A DNA stretch of 64,000 nucleotides from the NCBI RefSeq assembly GCF_000425505.1, contig NZ_AUDO01000007.1, forward strand, positions 124,001 to 188,000. The letters run 5' to 3'. The notes under the pieces are model-generated. The model was not told the origin of the DNA. It did no database searches and saw only the letters and a program-made list of their open reading frames with translations. The position numbers and the translations under genes are program-made. This stretch comes from Flavobacterium frigidarium DSM 17623 (lineage in GTDB: Bacteria > Bacteroidota > Bacteroidia > Flavobacteriales > Flavobacteriaceae). Below, one piece after another: positions 51,349 to 61,837 of the stretch; within the stretch, counting starts at the first letter, position 1; every line of letters starts with the position of its first letter.

Positions 51349-51382
51349 CAAAAAAGCCAAGGATTACTGTTTCCTTGGCTTC
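51349..51382 (-). terminator. Terminator after the VCBS/ASPIC gene
   Basis: A hairpin with arms aagccaagga and tccttggctt around ttactgtt, with a plus-strand A-run on its low-coordinate side, giving a T-tract on the minus strand. It starts about 22 bases after the gene's stop. Confidence 0.8.
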
Positions 51383-51404
51383 TTAATTCAAACTTTTTTG
51401 TCTT

Positions 51405-54400
51405 CTAATTTATTTTTATACTCTGTAAAAAGGAGTTGTTTTTAGTAATCAGTAGGTAGTTTTTACCTTTCACTTTTATCCTTTCCATATTTTTAACATC
51501 GCCAGGAGTAAAAAAACCACTATCAACCGCTGCGATTGATTTGAACTTTCCTTTTCCATTTCCTTTTAAAAATAGGCCATGTCCAGCATCATTTCTAGGT
51601 GTTTCTACTTCAGAATTATACATATTTCCCGTTATTAAAACATCTAGTTTTCCATCCTTATCATAATCATCTACCATTATTTGGTTAATGCTTGATAACT
51701 GGGCTTCGATAGGCAATTCATGAATTATAAACTTTCCGTTTTTATTTTCTAAATAGATGCTTGCAAAAGATTTTACCTCATAATGTAGCGCTTCTTTCAA
51801 GGATTTTTCAGTGTAAACATCAACTAAGGTAGCTTCTGAAAAGCTTTCATAGTTTTTAAATTTCTTTTTGATTCCCGGAATTTGCTGTGATGAACAACCT
51901 CTACCTCTTACGGGATACTGTTTTCCGTCGCTATAATAACTCAAGACAATGTCTTTGTGCTTGTCATTATCAAAATCCTTTACAAAAATGTCAAATGTCT
52001 CACTTGGAGTGGCTTTATACTTGTAATTCAAACCATTGTTCCCAACAATATAATCCATATCACCATCATTATCAAAGTCACCTTGCTGTACACTCCACCA
52101 CCATCCAGTGGTATCTATTGTCAACCCTAAGGCAGTTGAAGTTTCCTTAAATCCAGTTTTTGTATTTTCGAAAACACGAATGGGCATCCACTCTCCCACT
52201 ATAATTATATCATCTAAACCATCATTATTATAATCTGAAATAACTGCACTTGTTGCCATTCCTAAATTTTTAAATTCAGCAGGACTATATTTCGAAACTT
52301 CAAATTTTGGTGCAGTGGTTGTGCTTATGTTATGCAACAAATAAGTTGTTGCTGGCGATGGATACTGTCCTGGGACTTGGCGTCCTAAAACTAATAAGTC
52401 CTTCTTACCATCTTTATCGTAATCAATAGCATAGACTTTTGATCCACTCGTAATCATAGTAGGAATAGCATTTTTTCCTACTTTTGTAAATTCTCCTTTT
52501 CCATTGTTTATGTACAATCTATCTTGTAATTTGGTATCATTTATTAAGAATTCGTAGCCTCCACTTACTACGTAAAGATCATTATCTCCATCATTATCAG
52601 CGTCAAAGATTATGGCACCCGTATCTTCACTCGCTCTATCATTGTCAAGTGCTTTAATAGCTTTAGGAGTAAAACCCGTTTTTGTTTGAAAAAAAACTTG
52701 TCCAGAAAAAGTTGCTGAACCTCCTATAAAATAATCCTCTAAACCGTCATTATTCAAATCTCCCACAGCTAATGCAGGTCCAAACGAAGACATTTTATGA
52801 GGTAGTAGTACTTGATCTTTAAAATCATCATACTCGTTTTCAGCGTGTTTATATACGGGAAAAAGATTCGTTTCATTCATAAATAAAGTTGGCTTGACCG
52901 GAACTTTTACAGTATTTGGTACCGCATCTTGTTCGTTCAATACAAGCACTTGATTGGCTTTTACATTCTTCAAAATTTGTACTTTCCCTGTCGACCAAAC
53001 TACTTTCACTTCATCTATAATTTTTGTTTTGTTTACACCAAAATGAAGTTCTGGAGCTACAGATGATTGAAATCCACGACTTAAAGTAAGTTCTTGCATT
53101 TGCGTATAATCTTCCGTTTTAACATAGACGCGATTTCCTAAACCTTGACTGTTTTTAGTACTCCCTTTGAATTTTACGGTTAGATAGTTTTTTGTTTTCG
53201 AACTAGTATTTTCAAAAATAGTTGCATAGTCATCAATATTGTTTGTTATGATTTCTAAGTCACCATCATTATCTAAATCGGCGTAAGCCACACCGTTAGA
53301 GAAACCCTCATATTCTATTCCCCACTGTTTATTGAACTGTTCAAATTTTAAACCTCCCATATTTTTGTACATGAAGTTATCAATCTTCTCTGAAGGAATA
53401 GCGTTCACTTTTTTCAATAAATCTTTAGTTTCTAACTTTCCGTTTTCTAAACTATGAAAATAGTCGTTATTATTTACCTCACGGCGAGTACCATTTGTGA
53501 TGTATAGATCTTTATATCCATCATTATCAAAATCTGCAAATAAAGGTCCCCAACTCCAGTCTGTTGATGAAGTTCCTGTTAATCGAGAAATATTCTCAAA
53601 TTGCGGAATTCCATTTTCGACCATACCTGTATTTAACTGCATGCAATTGTGCATGTACTGCACATGAAAACCGGCGTCTACTACATCCCAAAACAGTTGC
53701 GGATTCATACTCGACATGTTTGCTTTTTTTCTTCGGTTGTCCTTAGCATCCATGTCAACTTGAAAAATATCAAGATTTCCATCGTTGTTAAAATCAGCTA
53801 TATCAACGCCCATTCCATAAAATGAAGTGTGTCCTGTTGCCTCTTTAACTGTTTCTTTAAAGGTACCATCTTGGTTGTTGATGTACATGAAGTCTGGTGA
53901 ATTAAAATCATTCGAAACATAAATGTCAGGCCATCCATCATTGTTAATGTCACCAACAGTCGCACTTAATGATAGTCCATAATTTTTAACACCAGCGGCA
54001 GCAGTGACATCTGTGAAGGTTGCTCCGTCATTGCGATATAAATGCCCCGACTCATTGTCTTTTACGTTCTTCATCATTTGCACATATGCAAAAGTTAAAG
54101 AGTTGAATCTAGTAGGAGGATAATTAGCCACAAATAAATCCAAATCACCATCTTTATCATAATCGAAAAAGGTTCCTTGCACACTACTTCCTATATCATC
54201 AATTCCATACTCTTTGGCCTTCTCAGTAAAGGTACCATCGCCATTATTCATATATAATTCGTTATTCTTTGGACCAAATTTACCTGCCACACTGCAGTAA
54301 ATATCAATAAATCCATCACCGTTTACATCAGCCATAGTTACACCAGTGTACCAGCGCGAATCACCGCCAACACCAGCCTTAGCTGTAATATCTTCAAATT

Positions 54401-54683
54401 TTAAATCTCCTTTATTCAAATACAGCTTGTTAGAAACTTGATTTCCAGTAAAAAAAACATCGATCAGTCCATCGTTATTAATATCTCCTGTAGCGACGCC
54501 ACCACCCATATAAATATAAGAATAGGTAAAGTAATTTAAAGAGTCCGTTTCGGTTAATGTATTATTAAATTGGATTCCTGAGTCATTATGGTCCAGCATC
54601 GAAAAAATCTTTTGTTCTTTGTCATTTTTGGAGCAACCCGCTAAACATAGCAGCGCAGCTATTGTGAGTATATATGTTTTCAT
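51405..54683 (-). CDS. VCBS/FG-GAP repeat lipoprotein with ASPIC/UnbV domain (CRTAC1-like)
   Basis: This 1092-residue protein has a lipoprotein signal (LCLAGCSKND, Cys17). It has many repeats of about 50 residues with the calcium-binding pattern D-x-N-x-D-G-x-x-D (for example DINNDGLIDVF, DFDNDGYKDLY, DYNNDGLDDII), forming one or two beta-propellers. An ASPIC/UnbV-type segment is at about 525-600 (LTLSRGFQSSVAPELHFG). The role is unknown; such proteins bind surfaces or partners. It is 24 bases downstream of the haloperoxidase gene, so the two are co-expressed and probably work together. Confidence 0.87.
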   Translation of the reverse strand: MKTYILTIAALLCLAGCSKNDKEQKIFSMLDHNDSGIQFNNTLTETDSLNYFTYSYIYMGGGVATGDINNDGLIDVFFTGNQVSNKLYLNKGDLKFEDITAKAGVGGDSRWYTGVTMADVNGDGFIDIYCSVAGKFGPKNNELYMNNGDGTFTEKAKEYGIDDIGSSVQGTFFDYDKDGDLDLFVANYPPTRFNSLTFAYVQMMKNVKDNESGHLYRNDGATFTDVTAAAGVKNYGLSLSATVGDINNDGWPDIYVSNDFNSPDFMYINNQDGTFKETVKEATGHTSFYGMGVDIADFNNDGNLDIFQVDMDAKDNRRKKANMSSMNPQLFWDVVDAGFHVQYMHNCMQLNTGMVENGIPQFENISRLTGTSSTDWSWGPLFADFDNDGYKDLYITNGTRREVNNNDYFHSLENGKLETKDLLKKVNAIPSEKIDNFMYKNMGGLKFEQFNKQWGIEYEGFSNGVAYADLDNDGDLEIITNNIDDYATIFENTSSKTKNYLTVKFKGSTKNSQGLGNRVYVKTEDYTQMQELTLSRGFQSSVAPELHFGVNKTKIIDEVKVVWSTGKVQILKNVKANQVLVLNEQDAVPNTVKVPVKPTLFMNETNLFPVYKHAENEYDDFKDQVLLPHKMSSFGPALAVGDLNNDGLEDYFIGGSATFSGQVFFQTKTGFTPKAIKALDNDRASEDTGAIIFDADNDGDNDLYVVSGGYEFLINDTKLQDRLYINNGKGEFTKVGKNAIPTMITSGSKVYAIDYDKDGKKDLLVLGRQVPGQYPSPATTYLLHNISTTTAPKFEVSKYSPAEFKNLGMATSAVISDYNNDGLDDIIIVGEWMPIRVFENTKTGFKETSTALGLTIDTTGWWWSVQQGDFDNDGDMDYIVGNNGLNYKYKATPSETFDIFVKDFDNDKHKDIVLSYYSDGKQYPVRGRGCSSQQIPGIKKKFKNYESFSEATLVDVYTEKSLKEALHYEVKSFASIYLENKNGKFIIHELPIEAQLSSINQIMVDDYDKDGKLDVLITGNMYNSEVETPRNDAGHGLFLKGNGKGKFKSIAAVDSGFFTPGDVKNMERIKVKGKNYLLITKNNSFLQSIKIN

Positions 54684-54707
54684 TTGTTAAAAATTTTATA
54701 GTGAATA

Positions 54708-56174
54708 TTACTTCAATCCTAAATGTATATTATAGAAATCCCATGCTTCATGAGCAACTTTTCTACCTAGTTTAAGCCCCTCGATATTATCACTTTGAAT
54801 ATGATAGCCTCCCAAAACTCTAGAATTTCCTGCCATATTAGCCGTTTCTGTAAACGTAGGAAATTGTAAAGTTACTTTTTCACCTATATGATCAGGTTCA
54901 GTCATTAATCCGGGAATCAGATCTACTGAACTACCAAAATAATCATTTCCAGTAAATAAGCGCAAGGCTTCGGCACAGCCTCCACTTATTGTGCTGTGTC
55001 CAGAAACGTATCCTTGAAAAGAAGGACACAAGAATGTATCAGGGCTATACGGTCTCCAGTTTTCGCCTTTCATCTCAACAATTCCCTTTCCTGGTCCGCC
55101 CCACGCTTTTATAATAATGTTTTTGTAATAATGGTGTACCAAAGCGTACGGCCTAGCGTAATCATAAAAAAGTTTAGAATCCCAACAAGCAATAAAACAA
55201 TCCATTGCAGTAATTTCGCATAAAAAATACATTTTCACGTCCTCGTCTAAGGTGTGATTATCTCTCACAGACACTTCCTGAGCAAGCGTTAACCAATGTC
55301 CTGCTTGTTGCACTGACATAGGTCCATCTCTCATAAATTCAACCAATGCTTTTTGTTCATTAGTTAAGTTTTCTTGTAGTTTGATTACTTCTTCTACCTC
55401 TTTTTTTAATTTTTCTGAACCTACTAATGGTGGTGGAATAGGACGAAATTGACTTGCTGATTTTAAGCTAACGGGCTTGACTTTGCCCCAAAAAGGCGTT
55501 AAACACTCTGGCAAGTACTGCCCACCTTTACCATCTGAAAAATATTTAGGTTGCCAGTGATTGATATCTGTATTATCATCAGCAGAATTAATTGCCGTAT
55601 ATTTTATATAATCAAAATATGCTTTACCATTCGAACCTACTTCTTCCCCATCTTGATTTGATCCATCATTTTTTCTAGCTTCAAAAACTGTTGTTGCTGC
55701 TAAATTGCCTATTCCCTCAGGCGTATTGGGATCTAGAGAAAAATTATCAGGATCTAATCCTAGTTCGATCATGAAATCGTAAAATAATTTCTTATCCGAA
55801 TAGAAATATTTGCTCAAAGCGCGGTAAGCGGCGTAACTTACTGCAATTTCTTTGTTATTTAATGTTCTATCTACCGGCGCTTGCCTTTCAACTTTATTCA
55901 AATGAACGGGAATCGCCTTGTTATCATACCTAGACCAAGCATCAAATATTGCGATAAACGATAATCCGAGATAACGAGAAGTGATTGTAGGTCTGGGTTT
56001 GAATTTTTCAGTATCGTTAGCAGTCGCTAGCAGTGCCATTTTTGCCCATTTATAGGCAATGTTTTCTTTAGCTGTAGGTTCGTTTTGTGCTACTCCTTGA
56101 GTATTTTGAGCTTTTGCAATGGAATAAAATGCGAAAACAAAAAGTATTAAAAATATATTGGTGTATTTTTTCAT
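54708..56174 (-). CDS. Vanadium-dependent haloperoxidase/PAP2-superfamily protein
   Basis: This 488-residue protein has a signal peptide (to about 22, SIAKAQ). The C-terminal acid-phosphatase-like core shows FQGYVSGHSTISGGCAEAL and NSRVLGGYHIQSDNIEGLKLGR, the vanadate/phosphate-binding Ser-Gly-His and Arg...His motifs. The conserved YARPYALVHHYY segment with Arg-Pro lies earlier. Whether it oxidises halides or hydrolyses phosphate is not decided by sequence. A Bacteroidota habit is to pair it with a VCBS/ASPIC protein next to SusCD, as here. The upstream 267 bases show no clear promoter. Confidence 0.86.
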   Translation of the reverse strand: MKKYTNIFLILFVFAFYSIAKAQNTQGVAQNEPTAKENIAYKWAKMALLATANDTEKFKPRPTITSRYLGLSFIAIFDAWSRYDNKAIPVHLNKVERQAPVDRTLNNKEIAVSYAAYRALSKYFYSDKKLFYDFMIELGLDPDNFSLDPNTPEGIGNLAATTVFEARKNDGSNQDGEEVGSNGKAYFDYIKYTAINSADDNTDINHWQPKYFSDGKGGQYLPECLTPFWGKVKPVSLKSASQFRPIPPPLVGSEKLKKEVEEVIKLQENLTNEQKALVEFMRDGPMSVQQAGHWLTLAQEVSVRDNHTLDEDVKMYFLCEITAMDCFIACWDSKLFYDYARPYALVHHYYKNIIIKAWGGPGKGIVEMKGENWRPYSPDTFLCPSFQGYVSGHSTISGGCAEALRLFTGNDYFGSSVDLIPGLMTEPDHIGEKVTLQFPTFTETANMAGNSRVLGGYHIQSDNIEGLKLGRKVAHEAWDFYNIHLGLK

Positions 56175-56441
56175 TTGCTAAAATTTTAAAGAATACGTAA
56201 AATCAGCCCCTTTTCTAGTTTAAAAAAAGAAATGTGATCTATTATACCGGAAATGTGACCTTGCATAACTTGTACTCTGGTTTTGTTTTGGAGTAATCCA
56301 AAAAAATAAACGGTTGGTTAGTTAAAAGAATAATATCATTAAAAGTGATAAACTATTTTCAAGTCACTTAAAAATAAGATACTTTAAGCGGGTATAGTTT
56401 AGTTCAGGATATTAATGAAAATTCTTTTTAGTGAGGAATGA

Positions 56442-56981
56442 TTATATGTAATCAGGAGGAGGATGATTCAAAGTAAGATATCCAGAAAGTAACGCCGTTT
56501 TTTGCAAAATAGCAGGAATAGTAACTGACATTTTTAGATTATAATTCAAATTATAACTAAGCGCGTCGTTTTGAAGATAATCTTTAATAAAAGATTTTAA
56601 TATTTTTTTTATTGGACTTTCGTTTGTTGGTGAATGTCCAAAAAGTTGCTGATCTACCCAACTCTTTATTTTGTTACTTATCCTATTTTGTTGTACTTTT
56701 TTAAGACAGTACAATTCTAAAACATTGTTTTGTATTCTATTTTTAAAAACATGGAAGGTAGTATTGTTAACTATTATATTCTCATTTACATATTCAAAAC
56801 CTGAATCGACAATGAATGCGTAGGGATTTATCTTTATCTTGATAATTTCAAAATCAGATTTTTGAGTATTTTCCATAGCAGCAACCCATGTTTGCTCCTT
56901 ATGGTCTGCAAACACCATATATACACCAAATACATTGTATAACAACGTACAGATTAAGAATAAGGATGCTAATTTTTTCAT
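56442..56981 (-). CDS. Secreted or anchored protein of unknown function, 179 residues
   Basis: It has an N-terminal hydrophobic segment (LASLFLICTLLYNVFGVYMVFA), a beta-rich middle (FEIIKIKINPYAFIV, NTTFHVFKNRIQNNVLELYCL), a long helical part and the C-terminal tail LNHPPPDYI. I do not recognise a family, although short proteins ending in a Pro-rich tail occur beside TonB-dependent receptors in Flavobacteria. It lies 38 bases after the susCD terminator, so its transcript may come from read-through. Confidence 0.55.
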   Translation of the reverse strand: MKKLASLFLICTLLYNVFGVYMVFADHKEQTWVAAMENTQKSDFEIIKIKINPYAFIVDSGFEYVNENIIVNNTTFHVFKNRIQNNVLELYCLKKVQQNRISNKIKSWVDQQLFGHSPTNESPIKKILKSFIKDYLQNDALSYNLNYNLKMSVTIPAILQKTALLSGYLTLNHPPPDYI

Positions 56982-57016
56982 TTATTTTTAAATTCGAAAA
57001 TAGAAAGCTGTTTGAT

Positions 57017-57049
57017 AAAAAAACAGCGCAATTTCTTGCGCTGTTTTAA
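57017..57049 (-). terminator. Terminator after the susCD operon
   Basis: A strong hairpin with arms aaaacagcgcaa and ttgcgctgtttt around tttc, plus a plus-strand A-run at 57017-57023 (a T-tract on the minus strand). It ends the susC-susD transcript 43 bases after the susD stop. Confidence 0.85.
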
Positions 57050-57090
57050 ACACCTATTCTAGCTTAGATCAATACCACGAAATAAAAATG

Positions 57091-58569
57091 CTAGTAACCA
57101 GGATTTTGAGCTCCAATATTTGGATTTGTAGAATATACTTTATCCGGTATAGGCCATAATTCACTTTTCCCTTTGATAAAGTTTGTTCCTTTTAAAGCGG
57201 TATCAGAAATACCCCAACGTAAAATGTCATCAAAGCGTACTTGCTCACCAGCTAATTCAACTTTACGCTCGTGTACAATTGCTTGAAAAACGTCTGCTTT
57301 TACAGCAGTTGAAGGTACACCAGCTAATCCTGCTCTTGTTCTCACTTCATTAATATAGTTGATAGCTGTTGCACGAGAACCTACTTCATTTTCACATTCA
57401 GCTTTCATCAACAATACATCAGCCCATCTAATTATTTTAAAGTTGATCCCTGATTCTTGTTGCTCATCTGTTTGTTTGTAATAATTTTGATATTTTTTCC
57501 AAGCTGCTCTTCTTGTAGCACCACTAGCTTTGAAATTGTCAGCGGTCATCGTGTTGTTTCCGTTGTTGTACGTATCACCTACTACATAGAAACTACCTGC
57601 AAACCTTTTATCGCCAGCTTCATATTCATCTAATAAATCATTAGAAGGATAAGTATTAAACCAGTTTAAGTTTCCATAATCTTGACCTCTAAATGTAGCT
57701 TCGTTAAGTCCTTGACCCGATGTAGGAGAATCCCATTTGTTCCCTGTACCTAAATTACGGTCGTATTCTACTTCTAATAGAGATTCTACTCCGTGTTCAT
57801 TTTCCTCAGTAAAATTGTTGTAGAAATTTGACTCTAGAGAATATCCTGAAATCTTGTTGAAAGCAGTTAAAGCCTCAGTATACTTCTTTTGATATAAATA
57901 TGCTTTACCTAAAAATGCTAATGCAGCACCTTTTGTAGCTCTTCCTTTTTGCTCTTTACTTTTGTCTAATAAATTCTCAGACGCGAACTGCAAATCTTTA
58001 ATGATTAGGTCATATACTTCTTCTTTTGTACCTCTTGCTTTTCCAGTAGGTCCATCAGGTAAAGTTTCCCAAACAGGTACGCCACCAAAACGGTTAGCTA
58101 ATAAAAAATAGTAGTAAGCTCTTAAGAAACGTGCTTCTGCAATAAATTTATTTTTAGTCACCAATGGTAAATCACTATCTGATATGGCATAGATTTTTTC
58201 GCTATTTGCAATTACAAAATTAGCTTTAGTAATCCCTAAGAAACAAGAAGTGTAGAAATCTAAAATTTGCACATTACTAGAGTCAAATGAAAAATCTCTA
58301 TAGGTCTTTTTCTCTAGTTCTTCTTGAGGATTTCCTGCTGCCTCTTGCGACATATTATCCATCATATAAAACAATAGTCTACCGTAAAGGGAAAACGTTT
58401 GTAAGTTGGCGTATGCAGCATTCACTGATGATTGCACCTGAGCCTCTGTTTTAAAGAAGGTTTCAGGTAACAATTCATTTGGATTTGTTAATTCTAGGTC
58501 GTTAGTATTACAAGAATTACTTGTAATAATAAGTGCTAGAACTACTATTGTATATTTTATCTTTTTCAT
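57091..58569 (-). CDS. SusD-family outer-membrane glycan-binding lipoprotein
   Basis: This 492-residue protein has a lipoprotein signal (IITSNSCNTND, Cys20). The SusD/RagB fold is clear: FFKTEAQVQSSVNAAYANLQ near the start, FIAEARFLRAYYYFLLANRFGGVP, TKGAALAFLGKAYLYQKKY (TPR-like), IIRWADVLLMKAECENEVG, INEVRTRAGL, ERKVELAGEQVRFDDILRWG and the closing PIPDKVYSTNPNIGAQNPGY. It binds xylo-oligosaccharides at the surface and caps the SusC channel. It lies 10 bases after susC in the same operon. Confidence 0.96.
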   Translation of the reverse strand: MKKIKYTIVVLALIITSNSCNTNDLELTNPNELLPETFFKTEAQVQSSVNAAYANLQTFSLYGRLLFYMMDNMSQEAAGNPQEELEKKTYRDFSFDSSNVQILDFYTSCFLGITKANFVIANSEKIYAISDSDLPLVTKNKFIAEARFLRAYYYFLLANRFGGVPVWETLPDGPTGKARGTKEEVYDLIIKDLQFASENLLDKSKEQKGRATKGAALAFLGKAYLYQKKYTEALTAFNKISGYSLESNFYNNFTEENEHGVESLLEVEYDRNLGTGNKWDSPTSGQGLNEATFRGQDYGNLNWFNTYPSNDLLDEYEAGDKRFAGSFYVVGDTYNNGNNTMTADNFKASGATRRAAWKKYQNYYKQTDEQQESGINFKIIRWADVLLMKAECENEVGSRATAINYINEVRTRAGLAGVPSTAVKADVFQAIVHERKVELAGEQVRFDDILRWGISDTALKGTNFIKGKSELWPIPDKVYSTNPNIGAQNPGY

Positions 58570-58579
58570 CTTTATTTTT

Positions 58580-61500
58580 TTAAAATGTAACTTCTAATCC
58601 TACTATTATTGTTGTAGGCTGTGGATATCTACCTTGATCGACACCAGTATTAAAGTTTGTACCTCCAATTTCTGGATCTAAACCTGAGTAATTAGTTAAT
58701 GTTAAAAGGTTTTGACCGCTTGCATATAATCTACATTTAGAAAAATATTTAGCAAAACTCTCATTTTCAAATGTGTATCCTATAGTCACATTTTTAAGTC
58801 TTAAATAAGAACCGTCTTCAACAAAACGATCATTTACTCCTGTATTTTGAATTGCTCCTATCGCTCTTGGGATTGTAGCATTTGGATTAGTAACCACACC
58901 ATTCACAACAATAGCTCTATCTAAAACAGCTGTACTACTATTAAATAAGCGAGTCATTCCTTCTAAATCATATTTCACAGTGTTGAATATTTCGTTTCCT
59001 TGAACTCCTGTCAGGAATAAATTAAAATCAAACTTTTTATAACCTGCAGTAAGATTTAAGCCGTAAGTGAAGTCAGGTGATTGATTACCAATATTCGTTC
59101 TATCTTCAGAAGTGATATCTCCATCTCCATTTAAATCTTTGAATCGAATGTCTCCCGGCTGTACAATTTTTTGTCCAGGATTTTTAGTGAATACAGCATC
59201 AACTTCTGCTTGATTTTGATAAATACCATCTGTTACCAAACCGTACATGTAGAACAATGGATCTCCAACTGTAATTCTAGAAATACTAGCACCACCTTGC
59301 TTGAACGCATCTCCAGCGATTACTTCATTTACTCCTGGCGCTAATTGTAGCACTTCGTTACTACTTGTTCCAATGTTAAAGTTTGCTGAAAATGAGAAAT
59401 CATCTTTTCTATGCGTGTAACCTACATTGAACTCAGCTCCTTTTGTTCTAATAGATGCAATGTTAGCAAATTGATTTCCTCCAGGTGAACCTAAAGAAGG
59501 ATCTAATGGCACTGCAAAAATGATATCAGAACTTTTATTGTTGAAATATTCTAAACTTCCTGTAACTTTATTATCAAGTATTCCAAAATCCAAACCTATG
59601 TTCTGCCCTTTTTTAGACTCCCATTTTAAATTAGCATTAGGCAAAGAACCTAATGTTGTACCTGTTCCTGCTGCACCGTCAATAGGATATACGTAGTTAG
59701 AATTCAATGTACCACTGTACTGATAGTCGCTGAATTTATCATTTCCTGTAGTACCAATAGATCCCCTAATTTTTAATGTATTGAAACCAGCATCTTCCAT
59801 GAAATTTTCTTTGGCAATGTTCCAACCAAGTGCTACAGAGTAAAAGTTACCCCATCTGTAATTAGCACCAAATCGAGAAGAACCATCTCTCCTACCAGAA
59901 ACTTCTAAGATGTACTTTCCATCATAGTCATAATTAATTCTCGAAATGTATCCTATTTTATTAGTCTTAGAGTTACCTGTTCCCAAACCTGTAACATTTG
60001 AAGAATTCAACTGATCTATTTCATCAGTAATTAAATTTCTACTTCCAGCTCCAATACTTTCATTTTTTGATCTAAAGTTCTCTAAAATAAACAGAGCTCC
60101 TAGATTATGTTTGTCAGCAAATGATGTTTTATAATCTAAACTATTATTCAAGATAATTGTTTGTCCTTGAGACAAGTTACGTCCTGACGAAGAGAATGGT
60201 TGCCCATTAGTAGTAATATCAGCGATATTATCTTCTCTAAAAGATGGGATAAATGATCTATTATTCGAAGAATAATAATCTAAGGCAACCTGTGATCTGT
60301 ATTTCAATCCCTTTGTTAATTCAAGTTCTGCGTAGATATTCCCTATAATACTTAATGTCTTATTGTAATCATACCCTAAGTTTTGAACTCTAACTGGGTT
60401 CTCAGCATCTTGACCATCAACAGAAGTTGTTGGACCTTGATAACCTCCCAAATTTTCTGAATTATAAACAGGTAAATATGGAGCTGCTTTTATAGCGTGC
60501 TCTAATAATGTACGTCCTCCTGAAGTACGCTCTGGATTTAATTTTCCAAAAGAAATACCAATGTTACTTCCTATGTTTAATTTTCCAACTGTTTGAGAAT
60601 TATTAGCTCTAAATGAGTATCTCTCAAAACCAGTTCCTATAACTGCACCTTCTTGATTCAAATATTCTGCCGAATATCTGCTAGAAGAATTTTCTGTACC
60701 GTTTGAGAAGCTTAAATTATAATCTCTCACAAAACCTGATTGAAAAATTTCGTTTTGGTAATCCACATTGTTTGCCAATATCTCAGCAGGTCTGTTAATT
60801 GATACTCCTAGATCGCTTGCAAATTTTAAGTATTGCGGTGTATCTAGTAAGTCATATCTTTTATTGATTTGTTGAAAGCCTGCATAGGTATTGAAACTTA
60901 ATTGACCAGGACCCATTTTACCTTTTTTAGTTGTTACCACAATAACTCCATTAAATCCCTGTGATCCATACAATGCAGCAGTCGATGCATCTTTTAGAAC
61001 AGACATTGATTCAATATCGTTAGGGCTTAAACCAGATAAATTACCAGTAATTACACCATCAATTACATATAAAGGTGCATTATTATTTAATGTTCCTAAA
61101 CCTCTAATTAAAACGGTAGGTGAGCTTCCTGGAGAACCGCCACTCGTTACGGTAACTCCCGCCGCTCTACCTTGTAATGCAGATTCTGCGTTAGTAACAG
61201 GAATAGCTGCAATATCTTTTGAGCTAACTGTTGAAACAGCACCGGTTACTAAATTTCTTTTTTGAGAACCGTAAGCAACAACCACCACTTCATTTAAATT
61301 TTCACTTGATTCTGAAAGGGTCACATTGATTACCGTTTTATTTCCTACAGTAATTAATTTATTCTCTGTACCTATAAATGAAAAAATAAGTTGATCAGTG
61401 GGGTTTATATTAGCTATTACATATTTCCCATCAAAATCAGTGGAAGCACTATTTTTTGACCCTTGAACATTTATACTTGCTCCAGGCAAAGGTATTCCAG

Positions 61501-61603
61501 TTTGATCGGTAACAACTCCCTGGATAGTCTTAGTTTGTGACAGCATCGTCTGCGTGCAAATTAGCGCAAACAAGAATACTGCAGATTTTAACTTAATCAT
61601 CAT
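58580..61603 (-). CDS. SusC-family TonB-dependent transporter
   Basis: This 1007-residue protein has a signal peptide (to about 22, MLSQ). It has a carboxypeptidase-regulatory-like domain at about 25-100 (GVVTDQTGIPLPGASINV), a TonB plug at about 107-230 (NAESALQGRAAGV, VLIRGLGTLNNNAPLYVIDG, LKDASTAALYGSQG), then a beta-barrel ending in Phe (VGLEVTF). It imports oligosaccharides using TonB energy. Barrel landmarks such as GRRDGSSRFGANYRWG and GDIRFKDLNGDGDIT are typical. With SusD it forms the uptake complex of this xylan locus; the likely HTCS-regulated promoter is directly upstream. Confidence 0.97.
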   Translation of the reverse strand: MMIKLKSAVFLFALICTQTMLSQTKTIQGVVTDQTGIPLPGASINVQGSKNSASTDFDGKYVIANINPTDQLIFSFIGTENKLITVGNKTVINVTLSESSENLNEVVVVAYGSQKRNLVTGAVSTVSSKDIAAIPVTNAESALQGRAAGVTVTSGGSPGSSPTVLIRGLGTLNNNAPLYVIDGVITGNLSGLSPNDIESMSVLKDASTAALYGSQGFNGVIVVTTKKGKMGPGQLSFNTYAGFQQINKRYDLLDTPQYLKFASDLGVSINRPAEILANNVDYQNEIFQSGFVRDYNLSFSNGTENSSSRYSAEYLNQEGAVIGTGFERYSFRANNSQTVGKLNIGSNIGISFGKLNPERTSGGRTLLEHAIKAAPYLPVYNSENLGGYQGPTTSVDGQDAENPVRVQNLGYDYNKTLSIIGNIYAELELTKGLKYRSQVALDYYSSNNRSFIPSFREDNIADITTNGQPFSSSGRNLSQGQTIILNNSLDYKTSFADKHNLGALFILENFRSKNESIGAGSRNLITDEIDQLNSSNVTGLGTGNSKTNKIGYISRINYDYDGKYILEVSGRRDGSSRFGANYRWGNFYSVALGWNIAKENFMEDAGFNTLKIRGSIGTTGNDKFSDYQYSGTLNSNYVYPIDGAAGTGTTLGSLPNANLKWESKKGQNIGLDFGILDNKVTGSLEYFNNKSSDIIFAVPLDPSLGSPGGNQFANIASIRTKGAEFNVGYTHRKDDFSFSANFNIGTSSNEVLQLAPGVNEVIAGDAFKQGGASISRITVGDPLFYMYGLVTDGIYQNQAEVDAVFTKNPGQKIVQPGDIRFKDLNGDGDITSEDRTNIGNQSPDFTYGLNLTAGYKKFDFNLFLTGVQGNEIFNTVKYDLEGMTRLFNSSTAVLDRAIVVNGVVTNPNATIPRAIGAIQNTGVNDRFVEDGSYLRLKNVTIGYTFENESFAKYFSKCRLYASGQNLLTLTNYSGLDPEIGGTNFNTGVDQGRYPQPTTIIVGLEVTF

Positions 61604-61837
61604 ATTGTTTTGGTTTTAGTTTATTTGTTGGTTTCATTAATCGAAAGCATAATTACAATCGAGAAAATCTTTAATCAGAATTTATTAACCATTTTCTATT
61701 CGTACTGTATTGCATTATTATGATAAAAAAGGTTATTTAATTCTAGTTTTTTAAATAGTATTACAATTTTTTCTGCATAGCATAATTTTTAAGAGGTTAC
61801 TAAAATTGAAATTGTTTTGATTATTAATTTATACCTT

